A stretch of DNA of 64,000 bases from Corynebacterium sphenisci DSM 44792 (GCF_001941505.1 NZ_CP009248.1:1736001-1800000); one strand, 5' to 3'. Shown: positions 44,061 through 53,680, numbered from the stretch's first letter. Notes: a model not told the origin generated them from the sequence alone. Numbers and translations are program-made.

Positions 44061-45211
44061 CGTGGTTCCTCTCCTCCGGCGCGCCCGGGCCGGCTGCCGC
44101 GGGCGAGCTGATGCACCTCGTCCACCAGTGTGCCCACCTCCGGCGCGGCGCGCACCGCCAACCGCCACCAGGGCCCGCCGAGGCCGCCGCCGGCCAGGCC
44201 GGGGAAGGTGTCGCAGCGGCGCACCGCGATCCCGCGGGCGCCCAGCCGGGCGCGCAGCCGGTGCAGCTCGGCCACCGCCGCGGCCGGGTCCGCGGCCGGG
44301 TCGGCGGCCAGCGGCGGCCGGGCGAGCAGGAAGGGCGCCGCCGAGGCCGCCACCGTCCAGCCCGCGGCGCGAAGCCGGGCGGTCATCGCGGTGCGCTCGG
44401 CGCGCAGCCGCTCCCGGATGGCGGGCAGTTCGGCGGGCCCGCGGGCGGCGACGGCGGCCATGGCGCGCAGCTGCAGGGTGCCCACCGGCCAGGCCGGCCG
44501 GCGCCGCGCCAGCCGGGCCAGCACCCCCGGCTCGCCCAGGGCGTAGCCGCAGCGCAGGCCGGCCAGCCCCCAGGTCTTGGTCAGGGAGCGCAGCACCAGC
44601 ACCCGCGGGTCGCGCACCCCGGCCAGGGCCGGCTCCGCCCCGCCGGGGTGGTCGGCGGGGTGCACCACGTCGGCGAAGGCCTCGTCGACGAGGAGCAGCC
44701 GGTCGGGGCCGGCCAGCCGGCGCAGCCGCGCCCCCGGGTGCAGCGCCCCGGTGGGGTTGACCGGGTTGCCGGCCACCACCAGCGCCGCACCGGCCAGGTC
44801 GGGCCCGTCCGGGTCGGGCAGCCGCCGCGGCGCCTCGGCGAGGATCCGGCGCACCGGCACGCCCGCGGCGCGCAGCGCCGCCTCCGGTTCGGTGAACTGG
44901 GGGTGCAGCACCGCCGCGGGCCGGCCGGCGGGGACCAGATCGGGCAGCAGGGCGAAGCCCTCGGCGGCCCCGGCCAGGGGCAGCACCTCCTCGGCGGGCC
45001 GGCCGTGCAGGGCGCCGAGCGCCTCGCGCACCCGCCGCTCCAGGGCCGCGTCCGGGTAGCCGGCGAGCCCGTCGACGGCGGCGCGCAGCTCCCGGACCAG
45101 CCACTCCGGCGCCGGGCCGCGGACGTTCACCGCGAAGTCCAGGCGGGCCCCGGCGGCGGCGAGGTCGCCGTGGTAGCGCAGCGGATCGACCGGGGGCGGG
45201 TGCGGGGCCAT
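44057..45211 (-). CDS. cobC: CobC-like PLP aminotransferase/decarboxylase
   Basis: 384 residues of fold-type I PLP enzymes, like mycobacterial Rv2231c (CobC) and histidinol-phosphate aminotransferase. The Schiff-base lysine is about Lys212 (RSLTKTWGLAGLRCGY), with NPVNPTGALH and LLVDEAFADV before it. It is expected to supply the aminopropanol arm of cobalamin (threonine-phosphate decarboxylation), consistent with cobD at 48345. ATG 45211 follows TAGGCT by 6 bases (leaderless). It is the first gene of the operon and divergent from the HAD gene 34 bases away. Confidence 0.8.
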   Translation of the reverse strand: MAPHPPPVDPLRYHGDLAAAGARLDFAVNVRGPAPEWLVRELRAAVDGLAGYPDAALERRVREALGALHGRPAEEVLPLAGAAEGFALLPDLVPAGRPAAVLHPQFTEPEAALRAAGVPVRRILAEAPRRLPDPDGPDLAGAALVVAGNPVNPTGALHPGARLRRLAGPDRLLLVDEAFADVVHPADHPGGAEPALAGVRDPRVLVLRSLTKTWGLAGLRCGYALGEPGVLARLARRRPAWPVGTLQLRAMAAVAARGPAELPAIRERLRAERTAMTARLRAAGWTVAASAAPFLLARPPLAADPAADPAAAVAELHRLRARLGARGIAVRRCDTFPGLAGGGLGGPWWRLAVRAAPEVGTLVDEVHQLARGSRPGRAGGEEPR

Positions 45212-45245
45212 GCCGCCAGCCTAGGCGGCGGGCCATACTGGGCCC
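45212..45245. promoter_or_regulatory. 34-base divergent leaderless promoter pair
   Basis: TAGGCT on the minus strand (45218-45223) ends 6 bases before the cobC-like ATG. CATACT on the plus strand (45234-45239) ends 6 bases before the HAD gene ATG. Each promoter's -35 region must lie inside the other gene's coding sequence. Confidence 0.55.
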
Positions 45246-45986
45246 ATGGACGCCCACCCGCACCCGCCGACCGTGCTCATCGACGTCGACGGCACCATCA
45301 GCGACTCCCTGCCCGGGATCCGGGCCGGGTTCCTCGCCGCGCTGGCCGCCGTGGACGAGCCGACGCCCGAGGAATCCTTCCTGGCCCGGATCGCGGGCCC
45401 GCCGATGGTGGACTCCTTCGCCGCCCTGGGCATCACCGGGGACCGGGCGCGGCGGGCCCTGGCGGCCTACCGGGCGCAGCAGGCCGCCGGCGGCTGGGCG
45501 GACACCCGGATGTTCGACGGCTGGCCGGGGCTGCTCGACGGCTGGCGCGCCGCGGGCTTCCGGATCGCCACCGCCACCTCCAAGGGCGGGGTGTTCACCC
45601 GCCGGGTGCTGGCCCGGTTCGGGATCCTGGACCGCTTCGACGCGATCGGGGCCGCCGACGACGCCGGGGACCGCCGGGCCAAGGACGAGGTGATCGGGCA
45701 CACCCTGCGGATGCTGGGCCTGCCCGCGGTCCGCCGGGCCGGCTACCGCCCGGACGACCCGGACGCCGCCGGCGGGGCGGGGCCGGGCGGGCCGGCGCTG
45801 GCGGGGGTGGTGCTGGTCGGCGACCGCAGCCACGACTTCGCCGGGGCGCATGTCTTCGGCCTGCCCGCGGTGGCGGTGGGCTGGGGCTACGGCGACGCCG
45901 CGGAGCGGGCCCGGGCCGATGAGATCGCCGCGGACGCGGCGGGCCTGGACGCGGCGGTGCGCCGGCTGCTGGCCGGCGCCGGATGA
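45246..45986 (+). CDS. HAD-family phosphatase (PtkA-position)
   Basis: 246 residues of the HAD superfamily: nucleophile Asp13 and Asp15 (LIDVDGTISDS), the Thr in ATATSKGG, the Lys in DRRAKDEVIGH and the metal site in VVLVGDRSHDFAGA. Likely a phosphoglycolate-type phosphatase. In M. tuberculosis the protein at this place (Rv2232) is PtkA, a tyrosine kinase paired with the phosphatase PtpA two genes on; the same neighbour occurs here, so a PtkA-like role is possible but unproven. An insertion rich in Gly/Ala/Pro (about 165-185) is present. Leaderless start. Confidence 0.85.
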   Translation: MDAHPHPPTVLIDVDGTISDSLPGIRAGFLAALAAVDEPTPEESFLARIAGPPMVDSFAALGITGDRARRALAAYRAQQAAGGWADTRMFDGWPGLLDGWRAAGFRIATATSKGGVFTRRVLARFGILDRFDAIGAADDAGDRRAKDEVIGHTLRMLGLPAVRRAGYRPDDPDAAGGAGPGGPALAGVVLVGDRSHDFAGAHVFGLPAVAVGWGYGDAAERARADEIAADAAGLDAAVRRLLAGAG

Positions 45987-46069
45987 GCCGCACCCCGCCG
46001 ATGGTCTACCCTCGGTGGGCGGTCCGGCGCCGGTGAGGCGGCGCCGGCGGAAGCGAAGGGAGGCGCCGC

Positions 46070-46573
46070 GTGCGCGATATGGATCGGACCGAGCCCGTCT
46101 ACCTGGTGTTCGTGTGCACCGGCAACATCTGCCGCTCCCCGATGGCCGAGATCATCGTCCGCGACGCCCTCGACGAGGCGGGCCTGGGCGACCGGGTGCG
46201 GGTGCGCTCCTGCGGGATCGGCGGCTGGCATGTGGGCCAGGGCGCCGACCCGCGCGCCGCCGCGGAGCTCCTCGCCGCCGGGCACGACCCGGCGCATGTG
46301 GCCGCGCAGCTCGGCCCGGAGCACGCCGGCGCCGACCTGTACGTGGCGATGGACGCCGGCCATGTCCGGGAGCTGCGCGCCGCCGGGATCCCGGCGGACC
46401 GGATCCGGCTGCTGCGCTCCTTCGACCCGGATTCGCCGGCCGGGGCGGAGGTCGCCGACCCCTACTACGGGGATCGGTCCGGGTTCACCCGCACCCGGGA
46501 GGAGATCGACGCCGCCGCCCCGGGTCTGGTGGCGTGGGCGCGTGGGCTGCTCGAGGAGATCTCCGGCCGCTGA
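46070..46573 (+). CDS. ptpA: Low molecular weight protein-tyrosine phosphatase
   Basis: 167 residues with the catalytic P-loop CTGNICRS (Cys16, Arg22) and the general acid in DPYYGD. It matches PtpA in sequence and synteny. It dephosphorylates tyrosine in the cytosol or after secretion; its substrates here are unknown, with the upstream HAD protein a candidate partner. GTG 46070 is supported by AAGGGAGG (46056-46063). A GC-rich 83-base gap separates it from the HAD gene. Confidence 0.93.
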   Translation: MRDMDRTEPVYLVFVCTGNICRSPMAEIIVRDALDEAGLGDRVRVRSCGIGGWHVGQGADPRAAAELLAAGHDPAHVAAQLGPEHAGADLYVAMDAGHVRELRAAGIPADRIRLLRSFDPDSPAGAEVADPYYGDRSGFTRTREEIDAAAPGLVAWARGLLEEISGR

Positions 46574-46582
46574 GGGCCCCCG

Positions 46583-46600
46583 GCCGGGCACCGGCCCGGC
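46583..46600. terminator. Short hairpin between convergent ptpA and GtrA genes
   Basis: GCCGGGC, loop ACCG, GCCCGGC, ending directly at the GtrA stop codon. A weak bidirectional terminator candidate. Confidence 0.45.
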
Positions 46601-47167
46601 TCAGGCCAGATCCACCCGGGGGCGCTGCCCGCGGCCGCGCACCCGGAAGGTCCACAGCTTGTTGATCAGGAAGTTCGCCGGGGTGCCCAGCAGCACGCCG
46701 ATGAGGTTCGCCCAGTAGAAGCGGGTGCGCAGCCCGGTGGAGTCGTCGAAGATCTCCGGCGGCAGCGCCAGCGGGGAGGTGGGGTTGGTCAGCGCGGTGA
46801 TCGTGATCAGCCCGACCAGCAGCCCGGACAGCCCCGCCACCAGGAAGGGCAGGAACTGCCGGAACCAGTTCGGCCGGTCGGCGACCCGGAAGGTCCAGGA
46901 GCGGTTGAGCTGGAAGTTCCAGATGTTGGCCACCAGGAAGGCGAGGGTGGCGTAGACGTGTGACCAGCGGATGTTCCACCGGGTGCCCAGCAGGTTGAGG
47001 AACACCTGGTGCTCGTCGACGCCGAAATGCAGCCCGGTTTTGCGCACCGCCACCGCCACGGCGGTGTTGACCACCACCCCGGTGCCGCCGACCAGCCCGA
47101 ACTTGATGAACTGGCCGAGCACGCGGCGTCGGCGGCCCGATGCGGGCTGGGCTGCGGTGGCGGGCAC
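46601..47167 (-). CDS. GtrA family membrane protein
   Basis: 188 residues with four hydrophobic helices and the GtrA features FIKFGLVGGTGVVVNTAVAV, ANIWNFQLNRSWTFR and, as a second copy at the C-terminus, NFLINKLWTFRV. GtrA-like proteins are thought to move lipid-linked sugars, in actinobacteria for cell-wall polysaccharide. GTG 47167 (PATAAQPASGRRRR) is chosen because GGAGGAG lies just upstream; the 63 residues of the longer ORF are Arg/Pro-rich and unlike the family. Convergent with ptpA, divergent from SURF1. Confidence 0.88.
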   Translation of the reverse strand: MPATAAQPASGRRRRVLGQFIKFGLVGGTGVVVNTAVAVAVRKTGLHFGVDEHQVFLNLLGTRWNIRWSHVYATLAFLVANIWNFQLNRSWTFRVADRPNWFRQFLPFLVAGLSGLLVGLITITALTNPTSPLALPPEIFDDSTGLRTRFYWANLIGVLLGTPANFLINKLWTFRVRGRGQRPRVDLA

Positions 47168-47325
47168 GGTCTCCTCCGGGTGGGGCGTGGGGCGGGCCGG
47201 CTCGCGCCGGCGCCGCCGGGGCGCCCGAGTCGGCGTCGGCGCCCAGTTTACCCCGGTGCCGCGGCGGGCCCACCGCCCGCGGCGGCCGGGCGCGACGGGG
47301 GTGAGGGCAACGTAAGGTGAAGGGC

Positions 47326-48348
47326 GTGGGAAGCAGAATCCGCCAGTTCCTGACACCCGGCTGGGTGCTCGCCGCCGTGGTGGCGATCGCCTTCGCCTAT
47401 CTCGCGTTCACGGTGCTCGCCCCCTGGCAGCTGGGCAAGAACACCGCGACCCAGGAGCGCAACCACCAGCTGCGGGAGGCCTTCGAGACCGACCCGGTGC
47501 CGGCGGCGGAGGTCTTCGACCCGGCCGGGCGGATCCCGGAGGGCGCGGAATGGCGCCGGGTGGAGCTCACCGGGCGCTACCAGGTGCGCGAGCAGGCCCA
47601 GCTGCGCAACCGGCCGGTGGAGTCGGTGCCGGCGGTGCAGGTGCTCACCGTGTTCCGCGCCGCGGACGGCCGGGCCTTCCTGGTGAACCGGGGCTGGGTG
47701 CCGCCGGCGGAGGGCCGCACCCCGGACATCGAGCCGGCGCCGGCCGGGGAGGTCACCATCCGCGGCTACGCCCGCCGCGGGGAGCGCACCCCGGAGCGCC
47801 CGCCCATCGTGGACGCGGACGCGGTGCAGGTCTACGGCATCGACACCGCCCAGATCGGGGAGCTGATCGGCGCCGAGGTGGCCCCGGACTGGGTGCAGCT
47901 GGCCGAGGAGCAGCCCGGCGGGCTGAACCCGATCCCGCTGCCGCAGCTGGAGTCCGGGCCCTACCTGTCCTACGGCATCCAGTGGATCTTCTTCGGTTTC
48001 GCCGCCCCGTTGACCGTGCTCTGGTTCGTCTACGCCGAGGTGCGGGAGCGCCGCCGGGAGCAGGAGGAGCAGGCCGAGCATGAGGCGGCGCTGGCCGCCG
48101 CCCGCCGCGGCGGCGCCGCCCCGGCGCCGCGCCCCGGGGCGGGCTACTCCGCCGCCGACGCCACCGCCCGGCGCGACGCGGCCGAGCCCGGGGCCGCCCC
48201 GGCGACGCCGGCCGGGAGCGATCCCGGGGACCGGTCGGCCGCGGGGGACGCCGAGGAGGAGCGGGCCCGCCGGCTGGCCGCCCGCTACGGCGGCTCCGGG
48301 CACACCGAGGCGCTGCACCGCTCCCGCCGCGGCCGGGAGCGCTTCTAG
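47326..48348 (+). CDS. SURF1 family protein
   Basis: A 340-residue SURF1 homologue, an assembly factor for the haem-copper cytochrome aa3 oxidase. One N-terminal helix (about 11-31) precedes the external domain with WQLGKNTATQERNHQL, GRYQVREQAQLRNRPVE and FLVNRGWVPP, followed by the C-terminal helix YLSYGIQWIFFGFAAPLTVL (about 206-226). The last 110 residues are a charged, Ala-rich cytosolic tail not needed by the family. GTG 47326 follows TAAGGT (47313-47318) by 7 bases, leaderless. Its TAG stop overlaps the stop of cobD in one CTAG. Confidence 0.9.
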   Translation: MGSRIRQFLTPGWVLAAVVAIAFAYLAFTVLAPWQLGKNTATQERNHQLREAFETDPVPAAEVFDPAGRIPEGAEWRRVELTGRYQVREQAQLRNRPVESVPAVQVLTVFRAADGRAFLVNRGWVPPAEGRTPDIEPAPAGEVTIRGYARRGERTPERPPIVDADAVQVYGIDTAQIGELIGAEVAPDWVQLAEEQPGGLNPIPLPQLESGPYLSYGIQWIFFGFAAPLTVLWFVYAEVRERRREQEEQAEHEAALAAARRGGAAPAPRPGAGYSAADATARRDAAEPGAAPATPAGSDPGDRSAAGDAEEERARRLAARYGGSGHTEALHRSRRGRERF

Positions 48349-49322
48349 GGCCGGTCCCCCGGCCGGGCGGCCGCCGCGGCGAGCAGCCCGGCGAGCACCA
48401 TGGCGGCCGCGATCGCCTGCACCCGGGCGCCCAGGCGCACCATCCGGCGCACATCCGCCGGCCCCGGCGCCGCCCCGTCGCCGAGCGTGGGGCGGCGCTC
48501 CACGCCGTGCCGGTAGCGGGTGGGCCCGCCCAGGCGCAGCCCCAGGGCGCCGGCGGCGGCGGCCTCCACCGCCCCGGCGTTCGGGCTGGGGTGGGCGGCG
48601 GCGTCGCGCGCCCAGGCGCGCAGCGCGCCGCGCCGGTCGGAGCCGGCGGCCACGGTGGCCGCGGCGGTGAGCCGGGCCGGGCCCAGATTGGCCAGATCAT
48701 CGGCGCGGGCGGCGGCCCAGCCGAAGCGGCGGTACCGGTCGTCGCGGTAGCCGATCATCGCGTCCAGGGTGTTCAGGCAGCGGTGCGCGACCACCCCCGG
48801 GGCCCCGGCGAGCGCACCCCAGAACAGGGTGCCGGTGACCGCGTCGGAGGTGTTCTCCGCCAGGGACTCCACCGTGGCCCGGGCGATCCCGGCCGCGTCC
48901 AGCGCCGCCGGGTCCCGGGAGCACAGCCAGGGCACCAGCCCGCGGGCCGGGTCGAGGGAGCCGGGCGCGGCCGGGTCGGCGTCCGCCAGGGCGGCGGCCA
49001 TCCGGTCCCCGGTGCGCAGCAGGGTGGTGCCGCCGAGGGCCGCCCAGGTCGCCGCGGCCAGGGTGATCGCCGGGGCCCGGCGGGCCAGCGCGGCCGCGGC
49101 CAGGGTGGGGGCGGCCACCAGCGCGGCGGCGTAGACCGCGCCACGGGGGCGGGAGTCGGCCCAGCAGGCCCGTTCCGCGGCGGCGGCGGCGGAGCCGAAC
49201 CAGGCCACCGGGTGGTGCCGGGACGGGTCGCCGAACACCCGGTCCGCGGCGGCGCCGACGGCCAGGGCCGCGGCGCGCAGCAGCAGCCGGCGGCGCCGCG
49301 GCGGACGCGCGGTGGCGGGCAT
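48345..49322 (-). CDS. cobD: Adenosylcobinamide-phosphate synthase
   Basis: A 325-residue CobD/CbiB membrane enzyme that attaches (R)-1-amino-2-propanol phosphate to adenosylcobyric acid. Signatures include GDPSRHHPVAWFG, ATVESLAENTSDAVTGTLFW, GAPGVVAHRCLNTLDAMIGY and HPSPNAGAVEAAAAGALG. Several hydrophobic helices are visible. ATG 49322 is preceded by GGAGG. TAGAGT (minus, 49392-49397) may be its -10 box. With the cobC-like gene it makes the nucleotide-loop arm, which suggests the organism makes or salvages B12, the ligand of the metE riboswitch. Confidence 0.92.
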   Translation of the reverse strand: MPATARPPRRRRLLLRAAALAVGAAADRVFGDPSRHHPVAWFGSAAAAAERACWADSRPRGAVYAAALVAAPTLAAAALARRAPAITLAAATWAALGGTTLLRTGDRMAAALADADPAAPGSLDPARGLVPWLCSRDPAALDAAGIARATVESLAENTSDAVTGTLFWGALAGAPGVVAHRCLNTLDAMIGYRDDRYRRFGWAAARADDLANLGPARLTAAATVAAGSDRRGALRAWARDAAAHPSPNAGAVEAAAAGALGLRLGGPTRYRHGVERRPTLGDGAAPGPADVRRMVRLGARVQAIAAAMVLAGLLAAAAARPGDRP

Positions 49323-49569
49323 GGGTCCTCCCCGGGGTCGGCTGCGGCGGGCGGGCCGGGGTGCCCGCCGCCGGCGGGGTTCGCGATGGCACTCTACCGC
49401 CGCCGGCGCTCGGGCGGCCCCCGTCCCCGGCCGGGTCCGCCGGCGGGGCTCCCCGCCCCCGGGGCGCGCGACCGCGCCGCGCGGGGCGCGCCGCGGCCCC
49501 GCGGTGCGTGCCGGCACCCCGCCGGGGCCCGGATCCGGTGCGGCGGGCCCCGATGCCGGGGCCCGCCGA

Positions 49570-49644
49570 TGGTGCGGAGAGAGGGTGTCGAACCCCCGAC
49601 CGCTGGTGTGTAAGACCAGTGCTCTACCGCTGAGCTATCTCCGC
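49570..49644 (-). tRNA. tRNA-Val(UAC)
   Basis: On the minus strand: acceptor GCGGAGA, D-arm GCTCAGCGGTAGAGC, anticodon stem CTGGT-CTTACAC-ACCAG with anticodon TAC, T-arm GGGGGTTCGACACCCTC, 3' strand TCTCCGC, discriminator A and an encoded CCA (49572-49570). All stems pair. The sequence from 49323 to here holds only the possible cobD promoter. Confidence 0.97.
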
Positions 49645-49682
49645 CTGCGGCCGGATCCCGCGCGCCCGGCCGGATGCATGGG

Positions 49683-50102
49683 CTACTGCCGCTTCGTGCC
49701 GCGCGGCACCAGGCAGTTGCCCTGCCAGTCGCCGAGCCGGGTCGCCGAGGTGCCGGTGAGCCCGGCCAGCTGCGCGGACTCGTCGATCACCCCGGCCTCC
49801 AGGGCGCCGGGCCGGCCCGCGCCGGGGGTGAGCAGCCAGATGCAGCCGCCCTCGCCGAGCGGGCGGATCAGGTCGACCAGGCCGTCGACCAGATCCCCGT
49901 CGTCCTCCCGGAACCAGTACAGCACCATGTCGACGACCTCGTCGGTGTCCTCGTCGAGCAGATCCGCGCCGAGGAAGGTCTCCACCGCCTCGCTCAGCGA
50001 GCTGTCGCAGTCCTCGTCCCAGCCGATCTCCTGGATGCGCATGCCCTTGCGCACGCCCAGTACGTCGATGGTCCGCCCGGCAGCGCCGGAGGCGTCGTCC
50101 AC
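49683..50102 (-). CDS. DUF3052 protein
   Basis: 139 residues of a small acidic actinobacterial family (Rv2239c type) found next to aceE in corynebacteria and mycobacteria. A conserved core: LGVRKGMRIQEIGWDEDCD, DEVVDMVLYWFREDDGDLVD, and GGCIWLLTPGAGRPGALEAG near the C-terminus. Function unknown. GTG 50102 is chosen, 10 bases after GAGGAGG; no other start leaves the conserved region intact with a plausible site. Divergent from aceE, so possible co-regulation. Confidence 0.88.
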   Translation of the reverse strand: MDDASGAAGRTIDVLGVRKGMRIQEIGWDEDCDSSLSEAVETFLGADLLDEDTDEVVDMVLYWFREDDGDLVDGLVDLIRPLGEGGCIWLLTPGAGRPGALEAGVIDESAQLAGLTGTSATRLGDWQGNCLVPRGTKRQ

Positions 50103-50169
50103 TTCCCTGATCCTCCTCGGTTCACCGGGACCGGGCTCGGCCCCGCGGTTGTCGTCGTTCCAGCGCGAA

Positions 50170-50261
50170 AGTTTACCGTCCGCCGCGGCGAACGCACAGG
50201 CCGGGGGCCGGGAACCGCCCCGCGGCGGGCCGATGCGCCCCGGCGGCGGGCTACGTAGGGT
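50170..50261. promoter_or_regulatory. Divergent promoters of DUF3052 gene and aceE
   Basis: TAAACT on the minus strand (50170-50175) and TAGGGT on the plus strand (50256-50261) are plausible -10 boxes in the 243-base gap. They would give leaders of about 60 and 78 bases. aceE has GGGAGGA upstream of its ATG. Confidence 0.45.
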
Positions 50262-50345
50262 GGGGGAAAGACGGCGGGGACCACCCGCCACGAGAACACC
50301 GCTGGGCCACCGCATCCCCAGCGCCGTCACCACCGGGAGGACCCC

Positions 50346-53126
50346 ATGGCCGACACCACGCCCCGCTCCGCCGACGACTCCAACTTCGCGATGATCCGCG
50401 ACGGCGTCGCCTCCTACCTCAACGACGCCGACCCGGAGGAGACCCGGGAGTGGATGGAGTCCCTCGACGGGCTCCTCGAATCCGCCGGGCCCGAGCGGGC
50501 CCGCTTCCTGATGCTCCGGCTGCTCGAGCGCGCCACCGCGAAGCGGGTGAACCTGCCCCCGCTGACCTCCACCGACCACGTCAACACGATCCCCACCTCC
50601 ATGGAGCCGGAGTTCCCCGGCGACGAGGACGTGGAGAAGCGCTACCGGCGCTGGATCCGCTGGAACGCGGCGATCATGGTGCATCGGGCGCAGCGCCCCG
50701 GCGTCGGCGTGGGCGGGCACATCTCCACCTACGCCTCCTCCGCCCCGCTCTACGAGGTCGGCTTCAACCACTTCTTCCGCGGCAAGGACCATCCCGGCGG
50801 CGGGGACCAGATCTTCTTCCAGGGCCACGCCTCCCCCGGCATCTACGCCCGCGCCTTCCTGGAGGGCCGGCTCGGCGAGGACGACCTCGACGGGTTCCGC
50901 CAGGAGGTCTCGCACCCCGGCGGGGGCCTGCCCTCCTACCCGCACCCGCATGGGATGCCGGGCTTCTGGGAGTTCCCCACCGTGTCCATGGGCCTGGGCC
51001 CGATGGACGCCATCTACCAGGCCCGGTTCAACCGCTACCTGCACGACCGCGGGATCCGGGACACCTCCGACCAGCACGTGTGGGCCTTCCTCGGCGACGG
51101 GGAGATGGACGAGCCGGAGTCGCGCGGGCTGATCCAGACCGCGGCGCTGAACAACCTCGACAACCTCACCTTCGTGATCAACTGCAACCTGCAGCGCCTG
51201 GACGGGCCGGTGCGCGGCAACTCGCAGATCATCGCCGAGCTGGAGAGCTTCTTCCGCGGCGCCGGCTGGAACGTGATCAAGGTGGTCTGGGGCCGGGAAT
51301 GGGACCGCCTCTTCGAGGCCGACCGCACCGGCGCCCTGGTCAACCTGATGAACCGCACCACCGACGGCGACTACCAGACCATCAAGGCCAACGACGGCGC
51401 CTACGTGCGCGAGCACTTCTTCCGGGAGGACCCGGAGGTGGCGGCGCTGGTGGCGGACTGGACCGACGAGGAGCTGTGGAACCTGCGCCGCGGCGGCCAC
51501 GACTACCGCAAGATCTACGCCGCCTACGCCAAGGCCCTGGAGACCAAGGACCAGCCCACGGTGATCCTGGCGCACACCATCAAGGGCTACGGCCTGGGCC
51601 ACAACTTCGAGGGCCGCAACGCCACCCACCAGATGAAGAAGCTCACCCTCGACGATCTCAAGCTGTTCCGGGACAAGCAGCGGATCCCGATCACCGACGA
51701 GCAGCTGGAGGCCGACCCCTACCTGCCGCCCTACTACCACCCCGGCGAGGACGCCCCCGAGATCCGCTATCTCAAGGAGCGCCGCGCCGAGCTGGGCGGG
51801 TTCGTGCCCACCCGCACCGAGGGCTACGAGCCGCTCGCCGTGCCCCCGGTGGAGCAGCTCAAGTCGGTGCTCAAGGGCTCCGGGAAGCAGAAGGTGGCCA
51901 CCACCATGGCGGTGGTGCGGATCTTCAAGGAGCTCATGCGGGACAAGGGGCTGAAGGACCGGTTCGTGCCGATCATCCCCGATGAGGCGCGCACCTTCGG
52001 CATGGACTCCTGGTTCCCGACGCTGAAGATCTACAACCCGCACGGGCAGAACTACACCCCGGTGGACCATGATCTGATGCTCAGCTACCGGGAGGCCACG
52101 GACGGGCAGATCCTGCACGAGGGCATCTCCGAGGCCGGGGCGATGGCCTCCTTCATCGCCGCCGGCTCCGCCTACGCCACCCAGTCCACCGCCATGATCC
52201 CGATGTACATCTTCTACTCGATGTTCGGGTTCCAGCGCACCGGCGACTCCATGTGGGCCGCCGGGGACCAGATGTGCCGCGGCTTCCTGCTCGGCGCCAC
52301 CGCCGGGCGCACCACCCTCACCGGCGAGGGCCTGCAGCACATGGACGGCCACTCCCCGGTGCTGGCCTCCACCAACCCGGCGGTGGTCAGCTACGACCCG
52401 GCCTTCGCCTACGAGGCGGCGCACCTCATCCGGGAGGGCATCGACCGGATGTACGGGCCCGACCGCGGCGAGAACGTGATCTACTACCTGACCATCTACA
52501 ACGAGCCCACCGCGCAACCGGCGCAGCCGGCGGACCTGGACGTCGAGGGCCTGCACAAGGGCATCTACCGCTACCGGGCGGCCGAGGGCGACAAGCACGT
52601 CAACCTGCTGGCCTCCGGGATCGGCATGCAGGCGGCGCTGCGGGCCGCGGACATCCTCGCCGAGGAGTTCGACGTCCCGGCGTCGATCTACTCGGTGACC
52701 TCCTGGAACGAGCTGGCCCGGGACGGGCTGGCCCGGGAGACCGAGGTGCTGCGCGCCCCCGGCGAGTCCCACGAGCGGCCCTTCGTGGAGCGCGCCCTGG
52801 AGGACGCCGACGGGCCCTTCGTGGCGGTCACCGACTTCGCCAAGGCGCTGCCGGAGCAGATCCGGCGCTGGGTGCCCGGCGACTACACGGTGCTCGGCTG
52901 CGACGGGTTCGGCTTCTCCGACACCCGCGAGGCCGCCCGCCGCTACTTCAACACCGACGCCGAGTCGGTGGTCGTCGCCGCCCTGGCCGGCCTGGCCCGG
53001 GAGGGCAAGCTGGACATGAAGGTCGCCGACGAGGCGGCCCGCCGGTTCCGGCTCACCGACCCCACCGCGGTGTCCGCGTCGACGAAGAGGCAGTCCGACG
53101 TCGACCCCGACTCGGGCGCGGAGTAG
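50346..53126 (+). CDS. aceE: Pyruvate dehydrogenase E1 component
   Basis: The homodimeric type E1, 926 residues. It decarboxylates pyruvate with ThDP and passes the acetyl group to the lipoyl domain of E2. The ThDP motif [12 protein letters not shown] lies near residue 250 and continues to [15 protein letters not shown]. Other signatures are [40 protein letters not shown], and in the second half [20 protein letters not shown]. In corynebacteria E2 and E3 are encoded elsewhere. It depends on lipoate from LipA/LipB at the left end of this window. An ACP gene follows by 6 bases. Confidence 0.97.
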   Translation: MADTTPRSADDSNFAMIRDGVASYLNDADPEETREWMESLDGLLESAGPERARFLMLRLLERATAKRVNLPPLTSTDHVNTIPTSMEPEFPGDEDVEKRYRRWIRWNAAIMVHRAQRPGVGVGGHISTYASSAPLYEVGFNHFFRGKDHPGGGDQIFFQGHASPGIYARAFLEGRLGEDDLDGFRQEVSHPGGGLPSYPHPHGMPGFWEFPTVSMGLGPMDAIYQARFNRYLHDRGIRDTSDQHVWAFLGDGEMDEPESRGLIQTAALNNLDNLTFVINCNLQRLDGPVRGNSQIIAELESFFRGAGWNVIKVVWGREWDRLFEADRTGALVNLMNRTTDGDYQTIKANDGAYVREHFFREDPEVAALVADWTDEELWNLRRGGHDYRKIYAAYAKALETKDQPTVILAHTIKGYGLGHNFEGRNATHQMKKLTLDDLKLFRDKQRIPITDEQLEADPYLPPYYHPGEDAPEIRYLKERRAELGGFVPTRTEGYEPLAVPPVEQLKSVLKGSGKQKVATTMAVVRIFKELMRDKGLKDRFVPIIPDEARTFGMDSWFPTLKIYNPHGQNYTPVDHDLMLSYREATDGQILHEGISEAGAMASFIAAGSAYATQSTAMIPMYIFYSMFGFQRTGDSMWAAGDQMCRGFLLGATAGRTTLTGEGLQHMDGHSPVLASTNPAVVSYDPAFAYEAAHLIREGIDRMYGPDRGENVIYYLTIYNEPTAQPAQPADLDVEGLHKGIYRYRAAEGDKHVNLLASGIGMQAALRAADILAEEFDVPASIYSVTSWNELARDGLARETEVLRAPGESHERPFVERALEDADGPFVAVTDFAKALPEQIRRWVPGDYTVLGCDGFGFSDTREAARRYFNTDAESVVVAALAGLAREGKLDMKVADEAARRFRLTDPTAVSASTKRQSDVDPDSGAE

Positions 53127-53132
53127 CCGGCG

Positions 53133-53552
53133 ATGACCCGCAGCCTGGGTGATGCGCTGGCGGCGATGCTCGGCGAGCAATCCGCCGCCGAGGACGCCGA
53201 CGGGACCGCCGCGGCCCCGGACGGCACCGCCGGGGAGGTCGCCGGGGTGCTCCGCCGGGTGCTCGGCGAGGACGCCTTCGCCGACCCCGGGACGGACCCG
53301 CCCGACGCGGACGCGGCCGGGGACGACGCGGATGCCGCCGGGGCGGCGCCGGCAATGGCCTGGCCGCCGGCGCCGGAGGCGCGCCTGGTCGACGACCTCG
53401 GCATGGACTCGCTGGCCGTGGTGGAGTTCGTGGTCCGCGTGGAGGAGGCCACCGGGGTGCGCATCGAGGACGCCGACGCCGCCGGTTTCCGCACCCTCGG
53501 CGATATCGTCGACTACGTCGAGGCCCGCCGCGGCGAACCCGGGGCCGGCTGA
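53133..53552 (+). CDS. Acyl carrier protein with extended linker
   Basis: 139 residues, longer than a plain ACP (about 80). The phosphopantetheine site is Ser93 in DDLGMDSLAVVEF, with VRVEEATGVRI and FRTLGDIVDYVEA following. An N-terminal extension (1-30) and an Asp/Ala-rich insertion (about 50-80) in loop I account for the extra length. It begins 6 bases after the aceE stop and so probably shares its transcript. It may serve fatty acid or octanoate/lipoate synthesis, or mycolate-related FAS. Confidence 0.9.
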   Translation: MTRSLGDALAAMLGEQSAAEDADGTAAAPDGTAGEVAGVLRRVLGEDAFADPGTDPPDADAAGDDADAAGAAPAMAWPPAPEARLVDDLGMDSLAVVEFVVRVEEATGVRIEDADAAGFRTLGDIVDYVEARRGEPGAG

Positions 53553-53680
53553 GCCGGCGGGTGCCGCGCGCCGCCGGGGACGGCCCCCGGGCGACCCTGC
53601 CGCTCCTCCCGGGGGACGGGGCGGCAATCGACGGGGCCGGTCCCCCGCGGCGTCGTCCCGGATCCGTCCCCGGGGTCCGT

